Positions 10,716-19,893 of a stretch of DNA of 64,000 nucleotides are shown here, one piece after another (the first letter of the stretch is position 1; each line of letters begins with the position of its first letter). The notes beneath the pieces are model-generated. The model was not told where the DNA came from and searched no databases. It saw only the letters and a list, made by a program, of their open reading frames with translations. Position numbers and translations under genes: made by a program. This DNA comes from Pseudomonas sp. NCCP-436 (GTDB taxonomy: Bacteria > Pseudomonadota > Gammaproteobacteria > Pseudomonadales > Pseudomonadaceae): the NCBI RefSeq assembly GCF_019656335.1, contig NZ_BPLZ01000002.1:338208-402207 (forward strand), read 5' to 3'.

Positions 10716-11522
10716 GTGAGAGCGAGTTCTTCACAGACCAGATGGCGGACATGCTTTCTGGCGCTGCCCATGCTTTGCGCCATGTTCCTTCCATTGCAGG
10801 CCGAGCCGCGTCAGGTGCGCATAGGTACGGGCGACTGGGCGCCCTATGTGGATCAGCAGCAAGGCGACGGTGGTGCTTTGCCACGGCTGGTTAGCGCTGT
10901 GTTTGCCGAGGCTGGCTATCAGGTCGAATACTTCTTCCATCCTTGGGATCGCAATGTGTTGCTGCTGCAGCAAGGCCAACTGCACGCCATCATGCCTTAC
11001 AGTTGCAGCCCCAGCCGACTCAACTACGGTCTGTGTAGCGATCCTCTGGTGCGGGGTGAGCTGGTGCTGTTCCATCGGCGGGAGCGGTCTTTCGACTGGG
11101 AGCGCATTGAGGATTTGCAGGGCTACCGGATCGGTACGACGCTTGGTTACTCGTACGGGCTCCTGTTCGACGAGGCCCTGCGCGATGGGCGCTTGAGTGT
11201 GCGCCAGGGCAGCAAGGACGATACCGGTTTCCGTCTGCTGGAACTGGGGCGCATCGATCTTCACCCGCAGGATCGGGCTGTCGGCTACGCCATGCTGCGC
11301 CGCCTTTTCCCGATAGATGGCGGTAGCATCACTCATCATCCCCGTTACCTGAACAGTGAGTCCTTGCGCCTGCTGTTTCGCCGTGATCATCCCGAAAGTG
11401 CCGAGCTGCTGCGTCTCTTTAACGCCCACTTGCGCCGTTTTGCCCAGAATGGTGATTTGCAGCGACTGCAGCAGGCGGTTAACAGCGGCAATGCCGATGA
11501 CTGGCAGCCCGGCAAGCTATGA
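10716..11522 (+). CDS. Periplasmic solute-binding protein (SBP_bac_3 type)
   Basis: A 268-residue protein. A signal peptide (FLALPMLCAMFLPLQA, cleavage near LQAEP) precedes a type II periplasmic-binding fold: RIGTGDWAPYVDQQQ, EAGYQVEYFFHPWDRNV, and LQGYRIGTTLGYSYG. It resembles the polar amino-acid-binding family, but no permease or ATPase genes are adjacent, so it may be an orphan receptor or signalling protein. The GTG at 10716 is chosen: GAGG lies five bases before it and it gives a normal signal peptide. A TTG at 10674 is the alternative. Confidence 0.72.
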   Translation: MRASSSQTRWRTCFLALPMLCAMFLPLQAEPRQVRIGTGDWAPYVDQQQGDGGALPRLVSAVFAEAGYQVEYFFHPWDRNVLLLQQGQLHAIMPYSCSPSRLNYGLCSDPLVRGELVLFHRRERSFDWERIEDLQGYRIGTTLGYSYGLLFDEALRDGRLSVRQGSKDDTGFRLLELGRIDLHPQDRAVGYAMLRRLFPIDGGSITHHPRYLNSESLRLLFRRDHPESAELLRLFNAHLRRFAQNGDLQRLQQAVNSGNADDWQPGKL

Positions 11523-11546
11523 GCGAGCGCGTTATGCACGGCCGAC

Positions 11547-11957
11547 TTAGGTTGTCTGTGCCAGTTCGCGCATGCGCTGCAAAACTGCATTGAGTCCGTT
11601 GCTGCGCGATGGCGACAGTTGTTTCTGTAGGCCGAGCCGGGCGAACCAGTCGTCGAGATCGAGGTTGAGCAGTTCCTTACTGCTTAGCCCCTCTACTCGT
11701 ACCAGCAGCAGCGCCAGCAGGCCGCGTAGCAGACGTGCCTCGCTGTCGGCGCGAAAGTGCAGGCGGCCGTCGCGTTGTGTCGCTGCCAGCCACACGCGGC
11801 TTTCGCAGCCATGAATCCGGTGCGCGTCCGTCCGCTCGCTATCGTCCAGTGGCTCCAGCCGTTCGCTCCACTGCATCAGCAGGCGCGCCCGCGCTTCCCA
11901 GCCGGAGCAGGTGGCAAAGGCTTCCTCGGCCTGAAGGGCGCTTTGTGCAAGAGTCAT
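11547..11957 (-). CDS. csdE: SufE-family sulfur acceptor CsdE
   Basis: A 136-residue SufE-like protein that takes persulfide sulfur from the cysteine desulfurase. The acceptor cysteine is in HGCESRVWL, near residue 50, as in SufE/CsdE. The C-terminal half (GLSSKELLNLDLDDWFARLG) is typical of the family. The start overlaps the csdA stop by four bases (ATGA), so the two are translationally coupled. The partner identity as CsdE rather than SufE rests on this pairing and on the absence of a suf cluster. Confidence 0.9.
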   Translation of the reverse strand: MTLAQSALQAEEAFATCSGWEARARLLMQWSERLEPLDDSERTDAHRIHGCESRVWLAATQRDGRLHFRADSEARLLRGLLALLLVRVEGLSSKELLNLDLDDWFARLGLQKQLSPSRSNGLNAVLQRMRELAQTT

Positions 11958-13159
11958 CGCAGCAGCTCCAGTGCCTTGTCCAGGGCATCGAAGAAACGCT
12001 GAAGATCTGCCCCGTCGTTGTACAGCCCCAGCGACACACGAATTGCTCCGGGCAGTTGCAGGCGCTTGAGCAACGGCATGGCGCAGTGATGGCCGGCACG
12101 CACGGCGATACCCTGTTCGCTGAGCAACTGGGCCAGATCCGCATTGTGTACAGCATCGACATGGAAACAGGCCAGCGCCTGCTGCGGCTCACCGAGCAAC
12201 CTGACGCCGGCACGCTGGCGCAGGCCGGCCAGCAGCCGCTGATGCAGCGCCGCCTCATGGGCCGCAACCGCCTGCTGATCCAGGCTGGTGAGCCAGTCCA
12301 GCGCGGCGCCAAGGCCGATTACCGCCGAGACCGGTGGTGTACCTGCTTCGAAACCCAGCGGTGCCGGGCGGAAGCGAGCAGTCTGATAGTCAGCCTCAAG
12401 CACCATCTCGCCACCGAACTGCCAGTGCTGCAGGTGGGCCAGTGCATCGCGGCGACCATAGAGCAGGCCGACGCCATCCGGGCCGTAGAGCTTGTGGCCC
12501 GAGCAGACGTAGAAATCACAGCCTAGCGCCTGTACGTCCGGCCGCTGGTGAACCGCGCCCTGGGCACCGTCCACCACGCTGATCGCACCCATCTGACGGG
12601 CCTGTTGCAGCAGCGGTTGCAGTGACTGCCGGCGGCCGAGCACGTTGGATAGTTGCGACACTGCCAACAGTCGGGTACGTGGGCCGATCAGGCTGCTGGC
12701 GGCATCCGGATCGATATCGCCTGCGGCGGTCAGCGGCAACACAGCCAGCTTTAGCCCCTGGCGTTGAGCAAGTTGCTGCCAGGGCAGCAGATTGGCGTGA
12801 TGTTCCTGTGCGCTGATGACGATCTCGTCACCTGCTCGAAACAGAGTCTGCAGTCCGTAGGCCAGCAGGTTGAGAGCCTCGGTAGTGCCGCGGGTCAGGA
12901 TGATCTCTTCGCGACTGGCCGCATTCAGCCAGGTGGCTGCCTTGTCGCGGCTGGCCTCGAAGGCACGGGTGGCCCGCTCGCCCGGCAGGTGCTGGGCGCG
13001 ATGGACATTGGCCGCACCGCCGGCCAGGTAACCGAGCAGGGCGTCGATTACCGCCTGAGGCTTTTGCGCAGTGGCGGCACTGTCCAGATAGGTCTGGCCT
13101 TCGGCCTCTAGGGCGAGGATGCCGGGAAAGTCGCTACGCCAGGGGGAGATCAGTGACAT
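11954..13159 (-). CDS. csdA: Cysteine desulfurase CsdA
   Basis: A 401-residue PLP enzyme of aminotransferase class V, group II (SufS/CsdA type). It converts cysteine to alanine and hands sulfur to CsdE. Visible motifs: YLDSAATAQKPQ at the N-terminus, QEHHANLLPW for PLP stacking, SGHKLYGPDGVG with the Schiff-base lysine, and RAGHHCAMPLL with the catalytic cysteine near residue 360. In E. coli the CsdA-CsdE pair feeds sulfur to TcdA-dependent tRNA modification; tcdA lies nearby here. It sits downstream of dapD with an inverted repeat between. Confidence 0.93.
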   Translation of the reverse strand: MSLISPWRSDFPGILALEAEGQTYLDSAATAQKPQAVIDALLGYLAGGAANVHRAQHLPGERATRAFEASRDKAATWLNAASREEIILTRGTTEALNLLAYGLQTLFRAGDEIVISAQEHHANLLPWQQLAQRQGLKLAVLPLTAAGDIDPDAASSLIGPRTRLLAVSQLSNVLGRRQSLQPLLQQARQMGAISVVDGAQGAVHQRPDVQALGCDFYVCSGHKLYGPDGVGLLYGRRDALAHLQHWQFGGEMVLEADYQTARFRPAPLGFEAGTPPVSAVIGLGAALDWLTSLDQQAVAAHEAALHQRLLAGLRQRAGVRLLGEPQQALACFHVDAVHNADLAQLLSEQGIAVRAGHHCAMPLLKRLQLPGAIRVSLGLYNDGADLQRFFDALDKALELLR

Positions 13160-13232
13160 GAATGCTTCCAGAGAGCATCTGGCCGTTAAAGGTTGGATTT
13201 AACCTGTCGCCAGCGGTCACCAGAGACAGTAC

Positions 13233-13294
13233 GCAATAAGGCAAGGATCGATCCGGGCTTTGCCGGTCTGAATGAGCGATCCGAGCCTTATTGC
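13233..13294. repeat. Long imperfect inverted repeat between dapD and csdA
   Basis: Two 18-base arms, GCAATAAGGC-aa-GGATCG at 13233-13250 and CGATCC-ga-GCCTTATTGC at 13277-13294, pair at 16 of 18 positions around a 26-base loop. The loop contains CCGG GCTTTG CCGG, which can form a second hairpin. No T-tract follows on either strand, so it is not a standard terminator. It may be an mRNA-stabilising or processing structure, or a mobile-repeat remnant. Confidence 0.7.
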
Positions 13295-13332
13295 AACCCA
13301 ATGGGCTGGCGCAGCAGCGTTAAACCAACTTC

Positions 13333-14367
13333 TCAGTTGTGAGCGTGCAGAGCTTCGTTCAGCTCGATGGCCGACTTGTGGGTCTTGCACTCTACGGCGC
13401 CGGTCAGCGAATTGCGGCGGAACAGCAGATCCGGCTGTCCGGCCAGTTCGCGGGCCTTGACGACCTTGACCAGGGCGTTGTTCTCGTCCAGCAGGTTCAC
13501 CTTGGTACCGGCGGTGATGTACAGGCCGGCCTCGACGGTATTGCGATCGCCCAGCGGGATGCCGATGCCGGCGTTGGCGCCGATCAGACAGCCTTCACCC
13601 ACGCTGATGACGATGTTGCCGCCGCCGGACAGGGTACCCATGGTGGAGCAGCCACCACCCAGGTCGGAACCCTTGCCGACGTACACGCCAGCCGAGACAC
13701 GGCCTTCGATCATGCCCGGACCCTCGGTGCCGGCGTTGAAGTTGACGAAGCCCTCATGCATCACCGTGGTGCCTTCGCCGATGTAGGCACCCAGGCGCAC
13801 GCGGGCGCTATCGGCAATGCGCACGCCGGCCGGTACGACGTAATCGGTCATTTTCGGGAACTTGTCCACCGAGAATACTTCCAGCAGCTTGCCCTTCAGG
13901 CGTGCTTCGAGCTGGCGTTCGGCCAGTTCGCTGAGATCGATCGCACCCTGGCTGGTCCAGGCAACGTTGGGCAGCAGCGGGAAGATGCCGGTCAGGTTCA
14001 GGCCGTGCGGCTTGACCAGTCGATGCGACAGCAGGTGCAGCTTGAGGTAGGCCTCGGGGGTGCTGGTCAGCGGCGCATCTTCGGCGAGGAAGGTGGCCAC
14101 CAGTGGGTTATGGCTTTCGGCCAGACGGGTCAGCAGGGCGGACTGGGTCGCGTCGACGGTCTTGAGCGCTTCGGCCAGGTCAAGGGCCTGGCTGGTGCTG
14201 AAGGTGATGGCCTGATTGCCGCCCTGGTAGCCGAGCTGCTCTGCAGCCAGGCTGGCCAGTTCACTGGCCGGCTTGAGCAGGGGCAGGGCGTAGAAGACTT
14301 CCAGCCAGTTGCCCTGACGGTTCTGGGTGCCGACGCCGAAGGCGAGACTAAAGAGAGTGGTGCTCAT
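13333..14367 (-). CDS. dapD: Tetrahydrodipicolinate N-succinyltransferase DapD
   Basis: A 344-residue enzyme that succinylates tetrahydrodipicolinate, committing it to the succinylase branch of DAP/lysine synthesis. The length and sequence fit the long Pseudomonas/Actinobacteria-type DapD rather than the 274-residue E. coli form. The left-handed beta-helix is visible as hexapeptide repeats from about residue 190 (RIADSARVRLGAYIGEG, then VYVGKGSDLGGGCS). The ATG at 14365-14367 is chosen; an in-frame ATG seven codons earlier is less likely. It is 36 bases downstream of the ArsC-like gene, probably in one operon. Confidence 0.95.
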   Translation of the reverse strand: MSTTLFSLAFGVGTQNRQGNWLEVFYALPLLKPASELASLAAEQLGYQGGNQAITFSTSQALDLAEALKTVDATQSALLTRLAESHNPLVATFLAEDAPLTSTPEAYLKLHLLSHRLVKPHGLNLTGIFPLLPNVAWTSQGAIDLSELAERQLEARLKGKLLEVFSVDKFPKMTDYVVPAGVRIADSARVRLGAYIGEGTTVMHEGFVNFNAGTEGPGMIEGRVSAGVYVGKGSDLGGGCSTMGTLSGGGNIVISVGEGCLIGANAGIGIPLGDRNTVEAGLYITAGTKVNLLDENNALVKVVKARELAGQPDLLFRRNSLTGAVECKTHKSAIELNEALHAHN

Positions 14368-14403
14368 GGAGTAGGTTCCTTGCAGCAAAGTCGTGGAAAG
14401 GTT

Positions 14404-14751
14404 TCAGGCCAGCGCGGCCTGGTAGGCATCCGATTTGAAGCCGATCAGCGTTTTATTGCCCAGATCCAACACCGGGCGTTTGATCATCGAGGGCTGGGCC
14501 AGCATCAGTTCGATGGCCTTGTTCTGATCAAGGTCGGCCTTTTGCGTCTCATCAAGCTTGCGGAAGGTGGTGCCGGCACGGTTGAGCACTGTTTGCCAGC
14601 CATGCTCGTTGCACCATCTTTCCAGGCTGGCGCGGTCGATCCCGGCGCTCTTGTAGTCGTGAAAGCGGTAATTCACCTGGTGTTCGTCGAGCCAGGTACG
14701 GGCTTTTTTCATCGTGTCACAGGCCTTGATGCCATACAGCACGAAAGTCAT
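14404..14751 (-). CDS. ArsC/Spx-family thiol reductase (YffB-like)
   Basis: A 115-residue thioredoxin-fold protein. The N-terminus MTFVLYGIKACDTMKKARTW carries the single catalytic cysteine of the ArsC/YffB group (no CxxC pair). SMIKRPVLDLGNKTLIGFK with the cis-proline matches the C-terminal glutathione-binding side. Related proteins act as glutathione-dependent reductases; true arsenate reductase activity is not implied. GAGGA precedes the ATG at 14749-14751. It lies directly upstream of dapD on the same strand, an arrangement I recognise from other pseudomonads. Confidence 0.85.
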   Translation of the reverse strand: MTFVLYGIKACDTMKKARTWLDEHQVNYRFHDYKSAGIDRASLERWCNEHGWQTVLNRAGTTFRKLDETQKADLDQNKAIELMLAQPSMIKRPVLDLGNKTLIGFKSDAYQAALA

Positions 14752-14902
14752 TGATCTTCCTCTCACGTGTGGCGAGCCGGAATTATCCGGAAAATGCGAT
14801 TGGCGATTATGCCATGGAGCGCTTTGTCGTGGCGCGGAGCGTCGCAGCGCCTGTCGCCGGGTTAGAATGCGTTTCTTTTCTCCCAATCCGCCGGAACCAC
14901 CT

Positions 14903-16537
14903 ATGCAGCTACTTCACACCATCCTGATCATGCTTCTGGTGGTCAGTGGAACGCGCATCACCGCCCAGTTCATTCCTTTGCCTCTGCCGCTGCTGCAAAT
15001 ACTGGTCGGTGCTCTCTTGGCAGTTCCGGTGTTCGGGTTGCATGTGCGGCTGGAGCCAGAGCTGTTTTTACTGTTGTTCATTCCGCCGCTGTTGTTCGTC
15101 GATGGCTGGCGCATGCCCAAGGGACAATTTCGCCAGCTGCGCACACCGATCCTGCTGCTGGCCTTTGCGCTGGTGTTCTTTACCATTCTCGGCGCGGGCT
15201 ACTTCATTCACTGGCTGCTGCCACAGGTGCCGCTGGCGGCCTGTTTTGCACTGGCGGCGGTGCTCTCGCCCACCGATGCGGTGGCAGTATCGGCCATTGC
15301 CCACGGGCGCTTGCCGGCTACCCTGAACAACCTGCTGCAGGGCGAGGCGCTGATGAATGATGCTTCCGGCCTGGTGGCCTTCAAGTTTGCAGTGACCGCT
15401 GTACTGACCGGGGTGTTCTCCATCGGCGATGCCAGCCTGCAGTTCATGCTGGTGGCGGTCGGCGGGCTGCTGGTAGGGGTGGTGCTGAGCTATCTGCTGG
15501 GGCGTCTAAGGGCCTGGATGATCGCCCGCGGCTGGGAGGATCCGGCTTCGCACGTGCTGCTGCTGCTGTTGTTGCCGTTTGCCGCCTATGTGACGGCCGA
15601 GCATCTGGGACTGTCGGGCATTCTTTCGGCGGTAGCCGCCGGGATGATGCAGAGTCGTCTTGATCTGCTGCCGAAACAGACCACCACGCGTCTACTCAAC
15701 CGCAGTGTCTGGACGCTGCTGGAGTTTACCTTCAACGGGCTGATCTTCCTGCTGCTCGGGCTGCAGCTGCCGGATATCGTCACGGCGGCACTGGCTAACC
15801 ACGAGGATGTATGGGCATTCCTGGGCTGGGCATTGCTGTGTGTAGTGAGCATCTATGTGGTGATGATGTTGCTGCGCTTTGTCTGGGTCTACGGTTACTG
15901 GCGCTGTTCAGGAGCCTGGCGACGCCTGCGCGGGCGACCGACGCGTTTTGCCGGTCAGTCGCGAATGGCGCTGAGTGCGGTTCTAACCCTGGGCGGGGTA
16001 CGCGGGGCAGTAACGCTAGCCGGTGTCATGTCGCTACCCTTGCTGCTGAACAGTGGTGAGGCGTTCCCGGAGCGGGATCTGCTGATCCTGATTGCCGCCG
16101 GTGTGATCCTGCTGTCGCTGCTGGTGGCGGCGATGACGCTGCCAAGGATCCTGCCGCTGCTGCCGCAGGACAACGTGGCACTGCACGAACAGGCACTCAA
16201 TCGTCATCGCTCGCGGATACTGGAGGCAGCCATCCGCTATCTGGAAAGCGAGGATGAGCGTGCCGCGGATGCCGAAAGTGCGGTGGCCTCGGCCGAGATA
16301 AAAGCCAAGCTGATGAGCGAATATCGTGAGCTGCTGGGGCGTACCGGTACGACAGAGGAAGTGCGCGAAAAAGTGCGCGAGATGGATCGACTGGAATATC
16401 GTCTGCGTCTGCAGGCTTTGCGCACCCAGCGTCTGGAACTCTACCGCATGCGCAAGGATGACGAGCTGGATGACGACCTGCTGAGCGAAATCCTGCGCGA
16501 TCTAGATATTGCCGAGGCGCGACTGAACAAGGGCTGA
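14903..16537 (+). CDS. Na+/H+ antiporter, CPA1/NhaP family
   Basis: A 544-residue membrane protein with about 12 helices, followed by a charged coiled-coil-like cytoplasmic tail from about residue 425. The ion-binding signature ALAAVLSPTDAVAV is present near residue 120, and NDASGLVAF follows, the ND motif typical of electroneutral CPA1 exchangers. The tail (ESEDERAADAESAVASAEIK and EILRDLDIAEARL) is probably regulatory. The ATG at 14903 begins right at helix 1; a much longer upstream frame overlaps the ArsC-like gene and is rejected. Ion selectivity (Na, K or Li) is not predictable. Confidence 0.9.
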   Translation: MQLLHTILIMLLVVSGTRITAQFIPLPLPLLQILVGALLAVPVFGLHVRLEPELFLLLFIPPLLFVDGWRMPKGQFRQLRTPILLLAFALVFFTILGAGYFIHWLLPQVPLAACFALAAVLSPTDAVAVSAIAHGRLPATLNNLLQGEALMNDASGLVAFKFAVTAVLTGVFSIGDASLQFMLVAVGGLLVGVVLSYLLGRLRAWMIARGWEDPASHVLLLLLLPFAAYVTAEHLGLSGILSAVAAGMMQSRLDLLPKQTTTRLLNRSVWTLLEFTFNGLIFLLLGLQLPDIVTAALANHEDVWAFLGWALLCVVSIYVVMMLLRFVWVYGYWRCSGAWRRLRGRPTRFAGQSRMALSAVLTLGGVRGAVTLAGVMSLPLLLNSGEAFPERDLLILIAAGVILLSLLVAAMTLPRILPLLPQDNVALHEQALNRHRSRILEAAIRYLESEDERAADAESAVASAEIKAKLMSEYRELLGRTGTTEEVREKVREMDRLEYRLRLQALRTQRLELYRMRKDDELDDDLLSEILRDLDIAEARLNKG

Positions 16538-16538
16538 G

Positions 16539-16566
16539 GCGGGCGGCGCGCAGAGTCGCCGCCCGC
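16539..16566. terminator. Strong GC hairpin between convergent antiporter and dapC genes
   Basis: GCGGGCGGCG, an eight-base loop and CGCCGCCCGC form a perfect 10-bp stem in the 34-bp gap between two convergent stops. It lacks a T-tract but probably serves both genes. Confidence 0.6.
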
Positions 16567-16571
16567 TGCAC

Positions 16572-17768
16572 TCAATTGCTACGCAGGAAGCGGGCGATTC
16601 GCTCGGCGGCTTCGATGCACTCGGCCAGTGGGGCTACCAGTGCCATGCGCACACGACCGGCGCCGGGGTTGACGCCATTGACCTCGCGCGACAGGTAGGA
16701 GCCGGGCACCACGGTCACGTGTTCGGCGGCGAATAGCTTGCGGGTGAAGGTGGTGTCGTCGCCCGGAGTTTTCGCCCAGAGATAGAAACCACCGTCCGGA
16801 CGCTGTACATCCATCACTGGTGCGAGGATCTGCAATACGGCATCGAACTTCTCTCGGTACAGGTCGCGGTTGGCGCGCACGTGCGCCTCGTCGTTCCAGG
16901 CGGCGATGCTGGCCAGTTGGGTTTGTACCGGCATGGCGCAGCCGTGGTAGGTACGGTATAGCAGGAAGGCCTTGAGGATGTCGGCGTCACCGGCCACGAA
17001 GCCCGAGCGCAGTCCCGGCAGGTTGGAACGCTTAGATAGGCTGTGGAACACCACGCAGCGCTTGAAATCGCTGCGGCCCAGCTCGGCACAGGCGGTCAGC
17101 AGGCCTGGCGGGGGAACGTCCTCGTCAAAGTACAGCTCGCTATAGCACTCGTCGGCAGCAATCACGAAGTCGTACTGGTCGGCCAGAGCGATCAGCTTCT
17201 TCAGGACTGGCAGTGGAATCAGCGCGCCAGTGGGGTTGCCAGGGGAGCAGAGGAACAGGATTTGGCAGCGTTGCCAGACCTCTTCCGGCACTGCGTCAAA
17301 GTCCGGGTTGAACCCCTGCTGCTCCAGACATGGCAGGTAGTGTGGCTCGGCTCCGGCGAGCAGGGCGGCACCTTCGTAGATCTGGTAGAAGGGGTTGGGG
17401 CTGACCACCAAGCCTTTGGCGCTGCGGTCGACCACGGTCTGAGTGAAGGCGAACAGTGCTTCCCGAGTGCCGTTGACCGGCAGCACATGCCGTGCGGCAT
17501 CCATCCAGCCAGCAGGCACGGCGAAGCGCTGCTCGCACCAGTTGACGATGCTCTGGCGCAGCTCTGCCAGGCCCAGAGTGGTGGGATAGACCGCCAGTTT
17601 GTCCAGGCTGTCGGTCAGAGCCTGGGCAACGAAGTCGGGTGAGCGATGTTTGGGTTCGCCGATGGACAGGGCGATTGGCGAGCGATCGGCGGCGGGTTGT
17701 GCTCCGGCGAGCAGGGCGCGGAGCTTTTCGAACGGGTAGGGCTGCAGCTGGGCGAGGGCGGGATTCAT
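16572..17768 (-). CDS. dapC: Succinyldiaminopimelate aminotransferase DapC
   Basis: A 398-residue class I/II PLP aminotransferase. It makes N-succinyl-LL-DAP from the keto acid produced after DapD. Motifs: ALSIGEPKHRSPDFV near residue 35, LCSPGNPTGALIP in the core, DECYSELYF for PLP O3', and SLSKRSNLPGLRSGF with the Schiff-base lysine. It is most similar to the dapC type described in pseudomonads and Bordetella rather than to ArgD. It sits with dapD and dapE in 9 kb but not in a single operon. Confidence 0.93.
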   Translation of the reverse strand: MNPALAQLQPYPFEKLRALLAGAQPAADRSPIALSIGEPKHRSPDFVAQALTDSLDKLAVYPTTLGLAELRQSIVNWCEQRFAVPAGWMDAARHVLPVNGTREALFAFTQTVVDRSAKGLVVSPNPFYQIYEGAALLAGAEPHYLPCLEQQGFNPDFDAVPEEVWQRCQILFLCSPGNPTGALIPLPVLKKLIALADQYDFVIAADECYSELYFDEDVPPPGLLTACAELGRSDFKRCVVFHSLSKRSNLPGLRSGFVAGDADILKAFLLYRTYHGCAMPVQTQLASIAAWNDEAHVRANRDLYREKFDAVLQILAPVMDVQRPDGGFYLWAKTPGDDTTFTRKLFAAEHVTVVPGSYLSREVNGVNPGAGRVRMALVAPLAECIEAAERIARFLRSN

Positions 17769-17897
17769 GGTCTTTGGGCATGTCCTGTTTGGGCAACAAC
17801 AAGGCTGCGGACACTAGCACGCGAAGCCGTTCCGGGAAATTCCCGATTGCTGACCGTTTGTTATCCGTTTAGGTCGCGTTGACGATAGTTGCGGGGC

Positions 17898-17924
17898 TCA
17901 AGCATGGGCAGTGGCGGCCGATAT
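17898..17924 (+). promoter_or_regulatory. Sigma-28 (FliA)-type promoter for the chemoreceptor gene
   Basis: TCAAG at 17898-17902, 14 intervening bases, and GCCGATAT at 17917-17924. This matches the flagellar sigma-28 layout (TAAAG-type -35 box, 14-base gap, GCCGATAA -10 box), 41 bases before the chemoreceptor start. It makes functional sense for a chemotaxis gene. Confidence 0.75.
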
Positions 17925-17965
17925 GCCGTTTCTCCGAAACCTCTTCCTGTGAGTCCTGCCCAGTC

Positions 17966-19858
17966 ATGCGTACCATCAAGTTCAGCCACAAAATCATGCT
18001 GGCTGCGTCCCTGGTCGTTATTGTCGCCTTTGCATCCTTTGCTTTTTATAACGACTACCTGCAGCGCACCTCCATCCGCCAGGGATTGGCGAACTACCTG
18101 AATGATGTAGGGGTGGTGTCGACCAGCAATATCCAGCACTGGCTGGAAGGGCGCATGCAACTGCTGGACAGCCTTGCGGAATCGGTGGAGGAGGATAGCT
18201 CGGCTGTGGCGCTGACGAAGAGCCTGCAACAGCGCAGTGTTGCTTCGGCGTTCCTGTATGCCTATTACGGCGAGGCCGACGGCACCTACACGCAGTACCC
18301 GCCGAGCAGTCTGCCTGCCGGCTATGACCCGCGCCAGCGGCCCTGGTACAAGAGTGCGGCTGGCATGAATGGGCCGGGCCTCACGCCGCCCTACCTGGCG
18401 GCGGATCCTCGCGATGGCATGCTGATCACCATTACCCGGCCGATTCTGGCTGGCGGCGGCCTGCAAGGCGTGGTGGGCGGCGACCTGAAGTTGCAGACGG
18501 TGGACGATATTCTCAATTCCTTCGATCTGGGCGGCATGGGCTATGCCTTCATGGTCGATGAGCAGGGCACCGTTTTGCTGCACCCGGACAAGGAGCGAGT
18601 ACTCAAGCGTCTTTCCGATATCTATCCGACGGGAGCTCCACGTCTCTCATCGGAGTTGCAGAGTGTCACCGGGCCTGATGGCAGCGAGCGCATCGTCACC
18701 TTCCAGCCGGTGAGCGGGTTGTCCGGTGTGCGCTGGTATGTGGGCTTCTCCATTGACGAAGACAAGGCCTTCGCCGCTCTGCATGAATCGCGTCTGTCGG
18801 CGCTGATGGCCACGCTGATCGGTGTGGTCACCATCCTGGTGCTGCTGGGCATGCTGATTCGCTTCCTGCTGCGGCCGCTGCATCTGATGAGCCAGGCCAT
18901 GAGCGGCATTGCCGACGGCGAGGGGGATCTGACCCAGCGTCTGACGGTGGCCTCCGGCGACGAATTCGGCGAGTTGGCCGAGGCTTTCAATCGTTTCGTC
19001 GAGCGTATCCACGAGTCGATTCGCGAGGTGGCCTCGGCCACGCGTGAGGTGCATGCACGGGTCAGTACCGTGGTGCAGGCTTCCAATGCCTCTATGAGCA
19101 ATTCCAGCGAGCAGGCGGTGCGTACCGACAGCGTGGCGGCGGCGATCAACGAACTCGGCGCCGCCGCCCAGGAAATTGCGCGCAATGCTGCCGATGCCTC
19201 GGTGCAGGCCAGTGAGGCGCGGCGCGATGCTGAAGAAGGCCAACACATGGTTGAGCGCACGCTGGGCTCGATGTCGGAGCTGTCACAGAAGATTCAGGCG
19301 GCAGGCACTCATATTGAGATGCTCAGCGAGAAAAGCGACGACATCGGGCAGATCCTCGATGTCATCAAGGGCATTTCCGAGCAGACCAACCTGCTGGCGC
19401 TCAATGCCGCCATTGAGGCTGCCCGTGCGGGCGAGGCCGGGCGTGGTTTTGCCGTGGTGGCCGACGAGGTGCGCAACCTGGCACAGCGCACGCAAAGCTC
19501 GGCGCAGGAAATCCAGCAGATGATCGAACAATTGCAGGCGGGTGCCCGGGAGGCCGTGGCTACCATGACGGAGAGCCGACGCTACAGTGACGATAGTGTG
19601 CGCATCGGCGAGCAGGCAGGCGACAATCTGCGTGGCGTGACCCGGCGTATCGGGGATATCGACGGGATGAACCAGTCGGTGGCCACCGCCACGGAAGAAC
19701 AGACCTCGGTGATCGAGAGCCTGAATATGGACATTACCGAGATCAACGTCCTCAACCAGGACGGAGTACGCAACCTGGAGGCCAGTTTGAGTGCCTGTAC
19801 CGAGCTTGACCAGCAGGTGCTGCGGCTTCGGCAACTGGTAGACAGCTTTAGGATCTGA
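17966..19858 (+). CDS. Methyl-accepting chemotaxis protein with dCache sensor
   Basis: A 630-residue chemoreceptor. TM1 lies at about 10-28, a periplasmic double-Cache domain at about 30-275, TM2 at about 278-300, HAMP at 301-355 and the cytoplasmic signalling rod to the end. The hairpin tip is [20 protein letters not shown], the CheA/CheW contact region. The sensor contains [12 protein letters not shown] and, later, VVGGDLKL, which resemble the RxWY and Asp positions of amino-acid-binding dCache domains such as PctA; ligand specificity is inferred only. There is no CheR-docking pentapeptide at the C-terminus (DSFRI). The ATG at 17966 follows a FliA-type promoter. Confidence 0.93.
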   Translation: MRTIKFSHKIMLAASLVVIVAFASFAFYNDYLQRTSIRQGLANYLNDVGVVSTSNIQHWLEGRMQLLDSLAESVEEDSSAVALTKSLQQRSVASAFLYAYYGEADGTYTQYPPSSLPAGYDPRQRPWYKSAAGMNGPGLTPPYLAADPRDGMLITITRPILAGGGLQGVVGGDLKLQTVDDILNSFDLGGMGYAFMVDEQGTVLLHPDKERVLKRLSDIYPTGAPRLSSELQSVTGPDGSERIVTFQPVSGLSGVRWYVGFSIDEDKAFAALHESRLSALMATLIGVVTILVLLGMLIRFLLRPLHLMSQAMSGIADGEGDLTQRLTVASGDEFGELAEAFNRFVERIHESIREVASATREVHARVSTVVQASNASMSNSSEQAVRTDSVAAAINELGAAAQEIARNAADASVQASEARRDAEEGQHMVERTLGSMSELSQKIQAAGTHIEMLSEKSDDIGQILDVIKGISEQTNLLALNAAIEAARAGEAGRGFAVVADEVRNLAQRTQSSAQEIQQMIEQLQAGAREAVATMTESRRYSDDSVRIGEQAGDNLRGVTRRIGDIDGMNQSVATATEEQTSVIESLNMDITEINVLNQDGVRNLEASLSACTELDQQVLRLRQLVDSFRI

Positions 19859-19861
19859 CAG

Positions 19862-19893
19862 GAGGCCCGGATTATCGATCCGGGCCTCTGTTT
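19862..19893 (+). terminator. Terminator of the chemoreceptor gene
   Basis: GAGGCCCGGAT, loop TATCG and ATCCGGGCCTC, then TGTTT, four bases past the stop. glnD converges from the other side and may share the hairpin. Confidence 0.8.

Noticed and set aside
13339..14754. A 471-codon plus-strand open frame opposite dapD
   Set aside because: Shadow of the dapD beta-helix repeats; repetitive Gly/Ala/Val composition comes from the hexapeptide codons.
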